Shown here piece after piece: positions 1 through 11,720 of a stretch of 64,000 nucleotides of DNA. Every line of letters begins with the position of its first letter. Position 1 is the first letter of the stretch. The translations under genes were made by a program, and so were the position numbers. The notes under the pieces are model-generated. The model searched no databases, was not told where the DNA came from, and worked only from the letters and a program-made list of their open reading frames with translations. The stretch covers positions 186,001-250,000 of the forward strand of contig UAVY01000007.1 in assembly GCA_900446925.1 (NCBI GenBank). The letters run 5' to 3'. Source of the DNA: Citrobacter koseri (GTDB lineage Bacteria; Pseudomonadota; Gammaproteobacteria; Enterobacterales; Enterobacteriaceae).

Positions 1-408
<408 letters not shown>

Positions 409-421
409 TCGGGGTGATTGA

Positions 422-1468
<1,047 letters not shown>

Positions 1469-1493
1469 AGCTTAGTACCAAAGAGAGGACACA

Positions 1494-2488
1494 ATGCAGG
1501 GTTCTGTGACAGAGTTTCTAAAACCGCGCCTGGTAGATATCGAGCAATGTGAGTTCGACGCACCGCCAAGGTGACCCCTTGAGCCTTTAGAGCGTGGCTT
1601 TGCCATACTCTGGGTAACGCACTGCGCCGTATTCTGCTCTCATCGATGCCGGGTTGCGCGGTGACCGAGGTTGAGATTGATGGTGTACTACATGAGTACA
1701 GCACCAAAGAAGGCGTTCAGGAAGACATCCTGGAAATCCTGCTCAACCTGAAAGGGCTGGCGGTGAGAGTTCAGGGTAAAGATGAAGTTATTCTTACCTT
1801 GAATAAATCTGGCATTGGCCCTGTGACTGCAGCCGACATTACCCATGATGGGGATGTCGAAATCGTCAAGCCGCAGCACGTGAATCTGCCACCTGACCGG
1901 ATGAGAACGCGTCTATTAGCATGCGTATCAAAGTTCAGCGCGGTCGTGGTTATGTGCCGGCTTCTACCCGAATTCATTCGGAAGAAGATGAGCGCCCAAT
2001 CGGCCGTCTGCTGGTCGACGCATGCTACAGCCCTGTAGAGCGTATTGCCTACAATGTTGAAGCAGCGCGTGTAGAACAGCGTACCGACCTGGACAAGCTG
2101 GTCATCGAAATGGAAACCAACGGCACAATCGATCCTGAAGAGGCGATTCGTCGTGCGGCAACCATTCTGGCTGAACAACTGGAAGCTTTCGTTGACTTAC
2201 GTGATGTACGTCAGCCCGGAAGTGAAAGAAGAGAAACCAGAATTCGATCCGATCCTGCTGCGCCCTGTTGACGATCTGGAATTGACTGTCCGCTCTGCTA
2301 ACTGCCTTAAAGCAGAAGCTATCCACTATATCGGTGATCTGGTACAGCGTACCGAGGTTGAGCTCCTTAAGACGCCTAACCTGGGTAAAAAATCTCTTAC
2401 TGAGATTAAAGACGTGCTGGCTTCCCGTGGACTGTCTCTGGGCATGCGCCTGGAAAACTGGCCACCGGCAAGCATCGCTGACGAGTAA
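1494..2488 (+). pseudogene. rpoA: RNA polymerase alpha subunit, frame broken (probable sequence errors)
   Basis: The locus encodes the alpha subunit, which assembles RNA polymerase through its N-terminal domain and contacts UP elements and activators through its C-terminal domain. The ATG at 1494 follows GAGAGGA. Successive frames give the N-domain ([19 protein letters not shown]), then [17 protein letters not shown], then the C-domain ending [11 protein letters not shown], which closes at 2488. The span is 995 bases against 990 for a 329-residue protein. Comparison with the remembered E. coli gene suggests six insertions and one deletion between about 1545 and 2225. The gene is essential, so errors in the sequence are far more likely than a real lesion. 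Confidence 0.9.
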
Positions 2489-2504
2489 CCGGATCACAGG
2501 TTAA

Positions 2505-2924
<420 letters not shown>

Positions 2925-2930
2925 TAACGT

Positions 2931-2958
2931 AAAAAAACCCGCTCCGGCGGGTTTTTTT
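2931..2958 (+). terminator. alpha-operon intrinsic terminator
   Basis: Stem CCCGC-TCCG-GCGGG preceded by a run of A and followed by seven T, directly after rplQ. It is a typical Rho-independent terminator and can work in both directions. Confidence 0.9.
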
Positions 2959-3025
2959 ATATCCGCCGTATCCCCACTTATCTACAATATCTGTACTCTT
3001 TTTGTTCATCCCCTGGAGTTGTTGT

Positions 3026-3396
3026 ATGTGGTTACTGGACCAGTGGGCAGAGCGCCATATTACCGATGCACAGACTAAAGGTGAGTTTGATAATCTGCCC
3101 GGCAGCGGTGAGCCGCTGGCCCTGGGATGATGACTCACATGTGCCGCCTGAACTACGGACTGGCTACCGTTTACTCAAAAATGCCGGTTGCCTTCCCCCG
3201 GAGCTTGAACAGCGTAAAGAAGCCATTCAGCTACTGGAGCTACTTAAAGGTATTCGTCAGGACGATCCACAGTATCAGGAAGTGAGGCCGTCGTTTATCG
3301 CTCCTTGAACTAAAACTACGACAGGCGGGGCTGAGTACCGGGTTTTTACGCGGTGAATATGCAGATAAACTGCTGCATACGATTAATGATGACTAA
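3026..3396 (+). pseudogene. yhdN: DUF1992 family protein YhdN, frame broken (probable errors)
   Basis: A small conserved protein of the DUF1992 family (domain also found in DnaJ homologue C28), about 122 residues; function not established. It starts MWLLDQWAERH at 3026 and the remaining pieces read SHVPPELRTGYRLLKNAGCLPPELEQRKEA in a second frame and the C-terminal LKLRQAGLST...TINDD in a third. One extra G near 3126 and one near 3285 explain both breaks (371 bases against 369 expected). It lies just upstream of zntR in the same direction, as in E. coli. Confidence 0.85.
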
Positions 3397-3406
3397 CGGA
3401 GCTTGT

Positions 3407-3833
3407 ATGTATCGTATTGGTGAACTGGCAAAGCTGGCAGAAGTGACGCCCGATACCATCCGCTACTATGAAAAGCAGCAGATGATGGAGCATGAAGTGC
3501 GTACGGAAGGTGGTTTCCGACTCTACACGGAAAACGATCTTCAGCGCCTTAAGTTTATCCGCTATGCCCGGCAGTTGGGCTTTACGCTTGAGTCGATCCG
3601 GGAACTGTTGTCGATCCGTGTCCGATCCTGAACACCATACCTGCCAGGAGTCGAAAGGGATCGTGCAGGAAAGGCTGAAAGAGGTCGAATCACGAATTGC
3701 GGAATTACAGAGTATGCAGCGTTCATTGCAGAGGCTGAACGATGCCTGCTGTGGAACGGCACACAGCAGCGTCTATTGTTCAATTCTGGAAGCACTGGAA
3801 CAAGGCGCCAGCGGAGTAAAGCAGGAGTGTTGA
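3407..3833 (+). pseudogene. zntR: Zn(II)-responsive MerR-family regulator ZntR, frame broken (probable error)
   Basis: MerR-type activator of the zinc exporter gene zntA. The N-terminal winged helix (MYRIGELAKLAEVTPDTIRYYEK) runs in one frame to about residue 70. The dimerisation helix and metal loop continue in another (DPEHHTCQESKGIVQERLKEV, then NDACCGTAHSSVYC), which includes the Cys and His ligands expected for zinc. The last Cys is in KQEC. A single inserted C near 3622 accounts for the shift: 427 bases against 426 for 141 residues. It starts 10 bases after yhdN. Confidence 0.9.
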
Positions 3834-3890
3834 TTTATTGACCTGATGAGCCTACACTCGCGCCGTTAAACCATAAAAACTGGAGTTATT

Positions 3891-4109
3891 ATGAGTCGTT
3901 ATCAGCATACGAAAGGGCAGATAAAAGACAACGCCATTGAGGCATTACTGCACGATCCGCTTTTCAGACAACGTGTTGAAAAAAATAAGAAAGGGAAAGG
4001 AAGTTATCTGCGTAAAGGCAAACATGGCAATCGGGGTAACTGGGAGGCCAGTGGCAAGAAAGTGAATCACTTTTTTACCACTGGCTTTCTGCTTATTAAG
4101 GCTTGTTAA
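3891..4109 (+). CDS. arfA: alternative ribosome-rescue factor A
   Basis: A 72-residue protein starting [20 protein letters not shown], with the basic rescue segment [19 protein letters not shown] and a hydrophobic C-terminus [12 protein letters not shown]. ArfA recruits RF2 to ribosomes stalled on non-stop mRNA when tmRNA fails. In E. coli a hairpin within the gene truncates the message, so the full-length hydrophobic form is normally destroyed by tmRNA tagging; a matching hairpin is present at 4047-4085. The 3' end overlaps mscL by four bases, tail to tail. Confidence 0.95.
   Translation: MSRYQHTKGQIKDNAIEALLHDPLFRQRVEKNKKGKGSYLRKGKHGNRGNWEASGKKVNHFFTTGFLLIKAC
4047..4085 (+). terminator. 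intragenic hairpin in arfA (message-truncating signal)
   Basis: GCCAGTGG (4047-4054) pairs with CCACTGGC (4078-4085), and the inner AAGTGA/TCACTT followed by T6 forms a second stem with a U tract. It lies inside the arfA coding region before the stop codon. In E. coli this element makes arfA mRNA lack a stop codon, through intrinsic termination or RNase III cleavage. Confidence 0.8.
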
Positions 4110-4517
4110 GAACGGTTGTTTTGTTCTTTCAGAAGATCGCGGATCTCAGAAAGCAATACTTCTTCCGTTGTCGGCGCTGGCGCTTCCGTCGGTTCTTCTT
4201 TCTTACGATTCAGTTTGTTGATCAGTTTGATAGCCATGAAGATAGCAAACGCCACCAATAACAAAATCAAAGACGTTCTGAATAAACACACCGTAATGCA
4301 TCACGACTGCCGGGATATCTCCCTGCGCTTCGCGTAGCGTAAAGGCAAACTGTTTAAAATCGATCCCGCCAATTAACAAACCCAGAGGCGGCATAATGAT
4401 ATCAGCAACCAGAGAAGAAACGATCTTCCCGAATGCCGCACCAATAATCACACCCACTGCCAAATCAACAACATTCCCGCGCATCGCGAATTCGCGAAAC
4501 TCTTTAATAAAGCTCAT
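4106..4517 (-). pseudogene. mscL: large-conductance mechanosensitive channel MscL, frame broken (probable error)
   Basis: Pentameric inner-membrane channel that opens under membrane tension during hypo-osmotic shock. TM1 ([20 protein letters not shown]) and the loop to [10 protein letters not shown] are in one frame. TM2 ([16 protein letters not shown]) and the charged C-terminal helix ([16 protein letters not shown]) are in the next. One extra base near 4250 explains the shift: 412 bases against 411 for 136 residues. The start [14 protein letters not shown] at 4517 follows an AGGGAGAA-like ribosome site. It lies directly after trkA in the same direction. Confidence 0.92.
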
Positions 4518-4632
4518 TTTATTCTCCCTATGCAACTGACGTTTATAAGTTTAACAAATGTTAAGGCATTTTCCATTTATGGATTGTTTAAAGGAGCATT
4601 TATTAGGGCCCTGATAAAACAGGGGAATTAAA

Positions 4633-4655
4633 GAGGGCGCTGCATTAGCGCCCAA
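4633..4655 (-). terminator. hairpin after trkA
   Basis: GGGCGCT (4635-4641) pairs with AGCGCCC (4647-4653) around a five-base loop. On the minus strand it is followed by TCTTTAATT. It is a plausible intrinsic terminator between trkA and mscL with a modest U tract. Confidence 0.6.
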
Positions 4656-4659
4656 ATAA

Positions 4660-6037
4660 TTACAGGAAGAAAGGACTTGGCTGGAATAAGCGTTCGACGT
4701 CGGTAATAAACTTTTTATCCGTCAGGAACATAATCACATGATCGCCTTGTTCAATGCGCAAATTGTCATTGGCAATCATTACATCGTTACCGCGAACCAC
4801 TGCGCCAATTATTGTTCCCGGTGGAAGTTTAATTTCATCAATGGCGCGGCCTACGACGCGAGATGTACTCTCATCACCGTGGGCAACGGCTTCAATTGCT
4901 TCTGCTACACCACGACGTAGCGATGATACTCCCACAATATCGGCTTTACGCACATGGCTGAGTAACGCGGAGATCGTGGCCTGCTGTGGTGAAATGGCAA
5001 TATCAATGACGCTCCCCTGGACGAGATCCACATAGGCGCGACGTTGAATGAGCACCATTACTTTCTTCGCACCCATCCGTTTGGCCAGCATTGCCGACAT
5101 AATGTTGGCTTCATCATCGTTGGTGACTGCAATAAACAGATCAACCTGATCAATATGCTCTTCAGCCAGCAGTTCCTGATCCGACGCATCGCCAAAAAAG
5201 ACGATCGTATTTTGCAGTTTTTCGGCAAGTTCGGAGGCCCGCTGTTGATCGCGCTCGATCAGTTTGACGCTGTAATCTTTTTCCAGACGACGCGCGAGAC
5301 CGGCACCGATATTTCCCCCGCCGACTAACATAATACGCTTATAGGGTTTCTCCAGACGTTGCAGTTCGCTCATTACCGCACGGATATGCTGCGATGCGGC
5401 AATGAAAAAGACTTCATCGCCTGCTTCTACAATAGTCGAACCCTGGGGGGCGAATGGGGCGGTCATGACGGAATATCGCGGCGACGCGGGTATCAATATG
5501 CGGCATATGCTCACGCATCGTGGATAACGCGTTCCCGATCAGCGGCCCGCCATAATAGGCTTTCACTACCGCAAGACTGACTTTACCTTCGGCGAAATTA
5601 ACGACCTGCAATGCGCCAGGATATTCGATCAGGCGATAAATGTTATCGATGACCAGTTGCTCTGGCGCAATAAGATGGTCGATGGGGACGGCTTCAGAGT
5701 GGAAGAGTTTATCCGCATCGCGGACATAATCTGGCGAGCGGATACGGGCGATACGATTTGGCGTATTGAAGAGTGAATAGGCCACCTGGCAGGCGACCAT
5801 ATTCGTTTCATCGGAACTGGTCACGGCGACCAGCATATCCGCATCGTCTGCACCCGCTTCACGCAGCACGCGGGGGTGAGAGCCATGCCCTTGCACGACG
5901 CGGAGATCGAACTTGTCCTGTAAACTACGCAGGCGTTCGCCATTGATATCGACCACCGTGATGTCGTTGTTCTCTCCGACCAGGTTTTCAGCCAGCGTGC
6001 CGCCGACCTGCCCTGCGCCCAGAATGATAATTTTCAT
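4660..6037 (-). pseudogene. trkA: Trk potassium uptake regulatory protein TrkA, frame broken (probable error)
   Basis: Peripheral membrane NAD(H)-binding subunit that gates the TrkH and TrkG potassium channels. It has two RCK halves. The first begins [19 protein letters not shown] (Rossmann GxGxxG) and runs to FRHDRPIRP. The second has the second Rossmann motif [11 protein letters not shown] and ends [10 protein letters not shown]. The frame changes at a G run near 5449, where six G replace the five needed for [12 protein letters not shown]. Length is 1378 bases against 1377 for 458 residues. Order fmt-rsmB-trkA-mscL matches E. coli. Confidence 0.93.
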
Positions 6038-6058
6038 CAGTCGCGACCCGTTATCTCA

Positions 6059-7345
6059 TCACTTTTTGATTAGCTTAGCGTAAAAGAAGCCGTCACCTTC
6101 TTCCGCACCTGGCAGATTTTGCACGCCCGGTTGAGCGGGGGTTCCGGTGCCGGTCAGGGTGGCGTCCGGGGTGCGCTGTAAAAAAGCCTGAATCTGTTGG
6201 CTATTCTCTTCCGGCAGGACAGAACAGGTCGCGTAGACCAGTGTTCCGCCTGACTTTAAATGTGGCCATATGGCATCCAGAATTTCCGACTGTAATTTTG
6301 CCAGTTCAGCAATATCACGATCGCGGCGTAGCCATTTGATATCCGGGTGACGACGAATGACGCCGGTGGCTGAACAAGGCGCATCCAGCAGAATACGGTC
6401 AAATTTCTGCTCGCCACACCATTGCGCGGGATATCGACCATCACCCTGTTTGACAGTTGCCTTCATCCCCAGACGTTTAAGGTTATCGTAAACGCGTGAA
6501 AGACGCTGTTCGTCGACATCGACAGCCAACACCTGCGCTTCAGGCGCGGCTTCGAGTATATGCGTTGTTTTACCCCCCGGTGCGGCGCACAAATCCAGGA
6601 TTTGCTCGCCGTTTTGTGGGGCGAGGAAGCTAACACAGCCTTGCGCGGAAGCATCCTGAACCGTTACCCAACCCTCTTCAAAGCCGGGTAAGGCATGAAC
6701 CGGCGCCGGAGACTCAAGACGTAGGGCGTCAGGATAGGCCGAGTGGGGAAAACCGTTCATTCCTGCGTCCTGCAATAACGCGAGCCAGCTGTCGCGTGAA
6801 TGATGTGTACGGTTCACGCGTAGCCACATTGGAGGACGTTGGTTGTTGGCTTCGACAATCGCTTCCCATTGGGTGGGATAGGATTTTTGCAGGCGCTTTA
6901 GCAGCCAGGACGGATGCAGAAAACGCGCCTCGCTGGTCGCAAACTCAGCCAGCAACGCCTCCTGCTGACGCTGAAACTGACGCAAAACGCCATTGATCAG
7001 CCCTTTAAGCTGTGGGCGCTTAATAGCAACAGCACCTTCAACCGTTTCTGCGAGGGCCGCATGTGGTGGAATTCGTGTGTGCAATAGCTGGTAAAACCCT
7101 ACCATGATCAGGTAATGCACGGTGCGTTGCTTACCGGTCATAGGGCGAGACATTAATTTATTAATCAGCCACTCCAGCTGCGAAAGGGTGCGCAACACGC
7201 CAAAGCACAGCTCCTGAAGCAGCGCTTTGTCTTTATCGGAGACTTTTTGCTGTAGTGGTGGCAGGACATTACTTAAGGATTGCCCTTGCTCAACGACCTG
7301 CTCAACGGCCTGTGCCGCCAGACTGCGTAAATTTTGTTTTTTCAT
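6059..7345 (-). CDS. rsmB: 16S rRNA m5C967 methyltransferase
   Basis: A 428-residue SAM-dependent enzyme that methylates C967 of 16S rRNA. An N-terminal NusB-like RNA-binding region (about 1-140) precedes the methyltransferase fold with [15 protein letters not shown] (SAM motif I), [10 protein letters not shown] (motif IV with Cys) and [11 protein letters not shown] (motif VI with the catalytic Cys). I start at [16 protein letters not shown] (7345) because it matches the family; upstream in-frame codons overlap a terminator-like hairpin. It ends 21 bases before trkA. The frame is intact. Confidence 0.95.
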   Translation of the reverse strand: MKKQNLRSLAAQAVEQVVEQGQSLSNVLPPLQQKVSDKDKALLQELCFGVLRTLSQLEWLINKLMSRPMTGKQRTVHYLIMVGFYQLLHTRIPPHAALAETVEGAVAIKRPQLKGLINGVLRQFQRQQEALLAEFATSEARFLHPSWLLKRLQKSYPTQWEAIVEANNQRPPMWLRVNRTHHSRDSWLALLQDAGMNGFPHSAYPDALRLESPAPVHALPGFEEGWVTVQDASAQGCVSFLAPQNGEQILDLCAAPGGKTTHILEAAPEAQVLAVDVDEQRLSRVYDNLKRLGMKATVKQGDGRYPAQWCGEQKFDRILLDAPCSATGVIRRHPDIKWLRRDRDIAELAKLQSEILDAIWPHLKSGGTLVYATCSVLPEENSQQIQAFLQRTPDATLTGTGTPAQPGVQNLPGAEEGDGFFYAKLIKK

Positions 7346-7347
7346 AA

Positions 7348-7381
7348 CCGCAAAAATAAAAATGCCCGGTAACACCGGGCG
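7348..7381 (-). terminator. terminator-like hairpin between fmt and rsmB
   Basis: On the minus strand GCCCGGT-GTT-ACCGGGC (7380 to 7364) is followed by ATTTTTATTTTT. This has the form of an intrinsic terminator in the 52-base gap between fmt and rsmB, and it would reduce read-through into rsmB and trkA. Confidence 0.7.
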
Positions 7382-7397
7382 TAGTAAGACGTGACCG

Positions 7398-8345
7398 TCA
7401 GGCCAGACGGTTGCCAGGAATAAACCATTCCCGACGTGAATTTAAAAGATCCTGCGTGCTCATTGCCTTCTTACCTGCGGGTTGAAGGGAGAGCAGGTTC
7501 AGGATGCCGTTGCCGGTTGCAACCTGAATACCTTGTTTAGTCGCGTCAAGAATGGTGCCCGGTTCCGCTTGCGTTACGCGCTCTATCACTGACGCCTGCC
7601 ACACTTTTACCGGCTGACCGTCAATTTCCATCCAGCTCATTGGCCAGGGATTAAAGGCGCGGATGCAGCGTTCAAGCTGTGCAGCAGAGAGAGACCAGTC
7701 CATACGCGCCTCTTCTTTGCTAAGTTTCTCAGCGTGAGTGGCCAGGGCGTTGTCCTGTACTTCTGGCTTCGCGGTACCGTTTTCTAACTGTTTCAGCGTT
7801 TCAATCAGCCCCTGTGGGCCAAGATCCGCCAGCTTGTCATACAGCGTGCCGCTGGTGTCTTTCTCGGTGATTGGACAGGCAAGTTTATAGAGCATATCGC
7901 CAGTATCCAGACCCACATCCATTTGCATGATGGTGACGCCCGTTTCGGCATCACCAGCCCAAAGTGAACGTTGGATCGGCGCAGCGCCACGCCAGCGTGG
8001 GAGCAGGGAACCGTGAACGTTGATGCAGCCGAGTCGCGGCATATCAAGCACCGCTTTTGGCAGAATCAGGCCATACGCCACCACGACCATTACGTCAGCG
8101 TGTAAGTCTGCGACTAAATGCTGGTTTTCTTGTGGGCGCAAGGAGGCGGGCTGAAAAACCGCTATTCCTTTCTCTTCCGCCAGCACTTTCACCGGGCTGG
8201 GCATCAGCTTTTTACCGCGTCCAGCCGGGCGGTCGGGTTGGGTAAACACGCCAACGATGTTGTGTCCAGAAGACAACAGCGCGTCAAGATGACGCGCTGC
8301 AAAGTCAGGTGTACCCGCAAAAATAATACGTAGTGAGTCTGACAC
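7398..8345 (-). CDS. fmt: methionyl-tRNA formyltransferase
   Basis: A 315-residue enzyme that formylates Met-tRNAfMet with 10-formyl-THF, supplying the initiator tRNA. The N-terminal Rossmann domain starts [17 protein letters not shown] and carries the formyltransferase signature around [20 protein letters not shown] (catalytic Asn/His). The tRNA-binding OB-fold occupies the last third. It sits 14 bases after def, so def-fmt form one unit. Length is as in E. coli and the frame is intact. Confidence 0.97.
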   Translation of the reverse strand: MSDSLRIIFAGTPDFAARHLDALLSSGHNIVGVFTQPDRPAGRGKKLMPSPVKVLAEEKGIAVFQPASLRPQENQHLVADLHADVMVVVAYGLILPKAVLDMPRLGCINVHGSLLPRWRGAAPIQRSLWAGDAETGVTIMQMDVGLDTGDMLYKLACPITEKDTSGTLYDKLADLGPQGLIETLKQLENGTAKPEVQDNALATHAEKLSKEEARMDWSLSAAQLERCIRAFNPWPMSWMEIDGQPVKVWQASVIERVTQAEPGTILDATKQGIQVATGNGILNLLSLQPAGKKAMSTQDLLNSRREWFIPGNRLA

Positions 8346-8359
8346 GTTGATTCTTGTCC

Positions 8360-8869
8360 TTAAGCTCGGGCGTTCAGGCGATCGAGTTTCTCAACTTTCT
8401 GACGAATACGTTGTTGCTTCAGCGGCGACAGATAATCGATAAACAGTTTACCGACCAGGTGATCCATCTCGTGCTGAATACAGATAGCCAACAGGCCGTC
8501 TGCTTCCAGCTCAAAAGATTGACCGTCGCGGTCGAGTGCGCGAATTTTCACTTTCTCCGCACGCGGCACTAAAGCACGCTGTTCTGGAATAGACAGACAG
8601 CCTTCTTCAATCCCCGTCTCACCGCTTTTTTCCAGCAGTTCCGGGTTGATTAACACCAGACGCTCGTCGCGGTTTTCCGAAACATCAATCACGATGATAC
8701 GTTGATGAATATCGACCTGCGTTGCCGCCAGGCCAATACCTTCTTCTGCATACATCGTTTCGAACATATCATCGACGATACGCTGAATTTCTGCATTCAC
8801 TTCTTCTACCGGTTTTGCGACTTTGCGAAGACGCTCGTCCGGAATATGTAACACTTGCAAAACTGCCAT
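8360..8869 (-). CDS. def: peptide deformylase
   Basis: A 169-residue metalloprotease that removes the N-formyl group from nascent proteins. All three active-site motifs are visible: GIGLAATQV (motif 1), EEGCLSIPE (motif 2, metal Cys) and [12 protein letters not shown] (motif 3, HEXXH metal ligands). It is the first gene of def-fmt-rsmB-trkA and is divergent from dprA across 130 bases. The frame is intact. Confidence 0.98.
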   Translation of the reverse strand: MAVLQVLHIPDERLRKVAKPVEEVNAEIQRIVDDMFETMYAEEGIGLAATQVDIHQRIIVIDVSENRDERLVLINPELLEKSGETGIEEGCLSIPEQRALVPRAEKVKIRALDRDGQSFELEADGLLAICIQHEMDHLVGKLFIDYLSPLKQQRIRQKVEKLDRLNARA

Positions 8870-8999
8870 AATTATCCAGAGTTGTGTTCAGGAGTTGGAA
8901 AGATTATTACCTCTATTCTAGACAAAACCCCCTCCGATTGACAGCATCAGTGACCAATCGCAAAGATTGCCAGGACAGCTTGTGGCAGGGGGATAAAGG

Positions 9000-10125
9000 A
9001 TGACCCGTACCGAAATTTGGTTACGTTTGATGCATGTGAGTGAATTGTATGGCGATGCAATGTTGAGCATTGCGAATTTGCTCATACAACAGCGTCAGAT
9101 TGATAAGACTTTACTTCAGAACGCAGGGTTAACGTCCCGACAAGCGGAACGTTTTTTAACCGTCCCGCAAAAAGCACTGGATGACGCGCAGCACTGGCTT
9201 GAGCAACCTCATCACCATTTGATTCTGGCCGGCAGCGCGCGTTATCCGGCACAGTTGAATGCGATTGCAGATTATCCCGGCGCTTTTTTTGTTGCGGGTG
9301 ATCCAGAATGTCTCCAGAACTTCCAGCTTGGCGTCGTAGGAAGCCGGACACCTTCCTGGTATGGCGAGCGATGGGGGGCGTTTGTTCTGTGAAAGTCTTG
9401 CCGTAAAAGGGGTGACGATTACCAGCGGGCTGGCGAGAGGAGTTGATGGCGTTGCGCATAAAGCCGCCTTAAACGCGAACGGGAAAAGCGTGGCTGTGCT
9501 GGGCAACGGTCTGGGAAGTATCCATCCCCGACGGCATACCCGGCTGGCTGAGGGGCTGATAGACGCCGGTGGCGCGCTGGTGTCGGAGTTTCCATTAGCG
9601 ACGCTCCCTTTACCGTACCATTTTCCCCGACGAAACCGCATCATTAGCGGCCTGAGCAAAGGTGTGCTGGTGGTTGAAGCGGCACTACGAAGCGGCTCTT
9701 TGGTTACCGCGCGCTGTGCGCTGGAGCAAGGGAGGGATGTCTTTGCCTTGCCAGGGCCGATAGGCAGCCCTGGCAGTGAAGGGCCGCATTGGTTGATCAA
9801 ACAGGGCGCTACTCTTGTGACGGCGCCAGAGGATATTCTGGAAAATTTGCAATACGGCTTACATTGGCTGCCAGATGAGGCCGAAAATTCACTTTATTCA
9901 CCAGATCAGGAAGTCGCAGCATTGCCATTTCCTATGCTCCTGGCTAACGTAGGAGATGAGGTAACACCTGTTGACGTCGTCGCTGAACGTGCCGGCCAAC
10001 CTGTGCCAGAGGTAGTGGCTCAGCTACTCGAACTGGAGTTAGCAGGATGGATCGCAGCTGTACCCGGCGGCTATGTCCGATTAAGGAGGGCAAGCCATGT
10101 TCGACGTACTAATGTATTTGTTTGA
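9000..10125 (+). pseudogene. dprA: DNA processing protein DprA (Smf), frame broken (probable error)
   Basis: DprA binds single-stranded DNA and loads RecA during natural transformation; its role in enterics is less clear. An N-terminal SAM-like region (MTRTEIWLRLMHVSELYG) precedes the Rossmann core (LGVVGSRTPSWYGERWG, then TSGLARGVDGVAHKAAL, FPRRNRIISGLSKG and EQGRDVFALPGP). A C-terminal winged helix ends [13 protein letters not shown]. The frame changes at a G run near 9375: 1126 bases against 1125 for 374 residues. The 3' end overlaps smg by 29 bases, as in E. coli. Confidence 0.92.
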
Positions 10126-10570
10126 GACTTACATCCATAACGAAGCTGAATTGCGTGTGGATCAGGACAAACTGGAACGGGATCTTACCGACGCTGGCTT
10201 TGACCGTGAAGACATCTACAACGCGCTACTGTGGCTGGAAAAGCTTGCTGATTATCAGGAAGGCCTCGCCGAACCTATGCAACTGGCTTCCGATCCGCTC
10301 TCCGTACGTATTTACACGGCAGAGGAGTGCAATCGACTGGATGCCAGCTGTCGGGGGTTTCTGTTATTCCTCGAGCAGATTCAGGTGCTAAACCTCGAAA
10401 CGCGAGAAATGGTGATTGAACGCGTGCTCGCGCTGGATACCGCAGAATTCGATCTGGAAGACCTGAAGTGGGTGATCCTGATGGTTTTATTTAACATTCC
10501 GGGTTGTGAAAATGCGTATCAGCAAATGGAAGAATTACTCTTTGAAGTGAATGAAGGTATGCTGCATTAA
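10097..10570 (+). CDS. smg: DUF494 family protein Smg
   Basis: A 157-residue acidic protein ([20 protein letters not shown] to [11 protein letters not shown]) of the DUF494/Smg family. The molecular function is not known. It is translationally linked to dprA: its start lies inside the last codons of dprA and follows an AGGAGG-type site (10083-10089). Length equals the E. coli protein and the frame is intact. Confidence 0.95.
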   Translation: MFDVLMYLFETYIHNEAELRVDQDKLERDLTDAGFDREDIYNALLWLEKLADYQEGLAEPMQLASDPLSVRIYTAEECNRLDASCRGFLLFLEQIQVLNLETREMVIERVLALDTAEFDLEDLKWVILMVLFNIPGCENAYQQMEELLFEVNEGMLH

Positions 10571-10596
10571 TCGACCTTCATTCAGCATGAGTTGTT

Positions 10597-11151
10597 ATGG
10601 CTAAATCAGCACTGTTTACGGTGCATAAAAATGAGCCCTGCCCACAGTGCGGGGCTGAGCTTGTTATTCGCTCCGGGAAACACGGTCCTTTTCTCGGCTG
10701 CTCACACTATCCAGAATGTGATTATGTCCGTCCGCTGAAATCGTCAGCAGACGGACATATCGTCAAAGTTCTGGAGGGGAAGTTTTGCCCGGCATGTGGT
10801 GCGGAGCTGGTATTGCGGCAGGGGCGGTTCGGCATGTTTATCGGTTGCAGTGACTACCCCGCGTGTGGTCATACCGAACTGATCGACAAACCAGACGAAA
10901 CTGCCATTACCTGCCCTCAGTGCCAAAAAGGTCATCTGGTTCAACGGCGTTCCCGTTATGGTAAAACCTTTCATTCCTGCGATCGCTATCCTGAATGTCA
11001 GTTTGTCATTAACTTCAAACCGATAGCCGGAGAGTGTCCTGAATGTCACTATCCGCTACTCATCGAAAAGAAAACCGCGCAGGGTGTGAAGCACTTTTGC
11101 GCCAGTAAACAATGTGGAAAGCCGGTTCCGGCGGAACAACAAAGTGAATAA
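10597..11151 (+). CDS. yrdD: topoisomerase-type zinc-ribbon protein YrdD
   Basis: A 184-residue protein built of repeated four-Cys zinc ribbons like those at the C-terminus of topoisomerase I. The units are CPQCG...[13 protein letters not shown]...[12 protein letters not shown]...CDRYPECQ and CPECHYPL...CASKQCG. It presumably binds DNA or RNA, but no substrate is established. It overlaps the tsaC start by eight bases. The frame is intact. Confidence 0.93.
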
Positions 11152-11716
11152 TAACCTGCCTACAGACGCTATCGCGGCAGCGGTAGCGGTACTGCATAAA
11201 GAATGTGTCATCGCGTATCCCACAGAAGCTGTTTTCGGTGTCGGGTGCGATCCTGATAGTGAAACGGCGGTCAACCGCTTACTGGAATTGAAACAGCGTC
11301 CGGTTGAAAAAGGCCTCATTTTAATTGCGGCAAATTTTGAGCAGCTTAAGCCATATATTGATGACAGCATGCTGACAGATACGCAACGAGAAGCGATCTT
11401 TGCGTGCTGGCCTGGCCCGGTGACGTTTGTTTTTCCTGCACCGGCGACAACGCCGCGCTGGTTGACGGGACGTTTTGATTCGCTGGCGGTTCGCGTTACG
11501 GATCACCCGCTGGTGGTCTCATTGTGCCAGGCTTACGGCAAACCGTTAGTTTCCACCAGTGCGAATTTGACAGGGTTGCCTCCCTGCCGCACGGTCGAAG
11601 AAGTACGGGCGCAGTTTGGCGCGGATTTCCCCGTTGTTGAGGGGGAAACGGGAGGACGTCTGAATCCTTCTGAAATTCGTGATGCCCTGACGGGCGAGCT
11701 GTTTCGACAGGGGTAA
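11144..11716 (+). CDS. tsaC: threonylcarbamoyl-AMP synthase TsaC
   Basis: YrdC-fold enzyme that makes threonylcarbamoyl-AMP for the t6A37 modification of ANN-decoding tRNAs. From the GTG at 11144 it is 190 residues, beginning (M)[18 protein letters not shown], with the YrdC motifs [16 protein letters not shown] and [13 protein letters not shown] prefer this GTG to the upstream ATG (11114) because it matches the family N-terminus. It overlaps yrdD and lies four bases before aroE. Confidence 0.94.
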
Positions 11717-11720
11717 TACG

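Noticed and set aside
1921..2271. A separate small gene starting [17 protein letters not shown]
   Set aside because: It is the middle of RNA polymerase alpha exposed by frame errors, not an independent gene.
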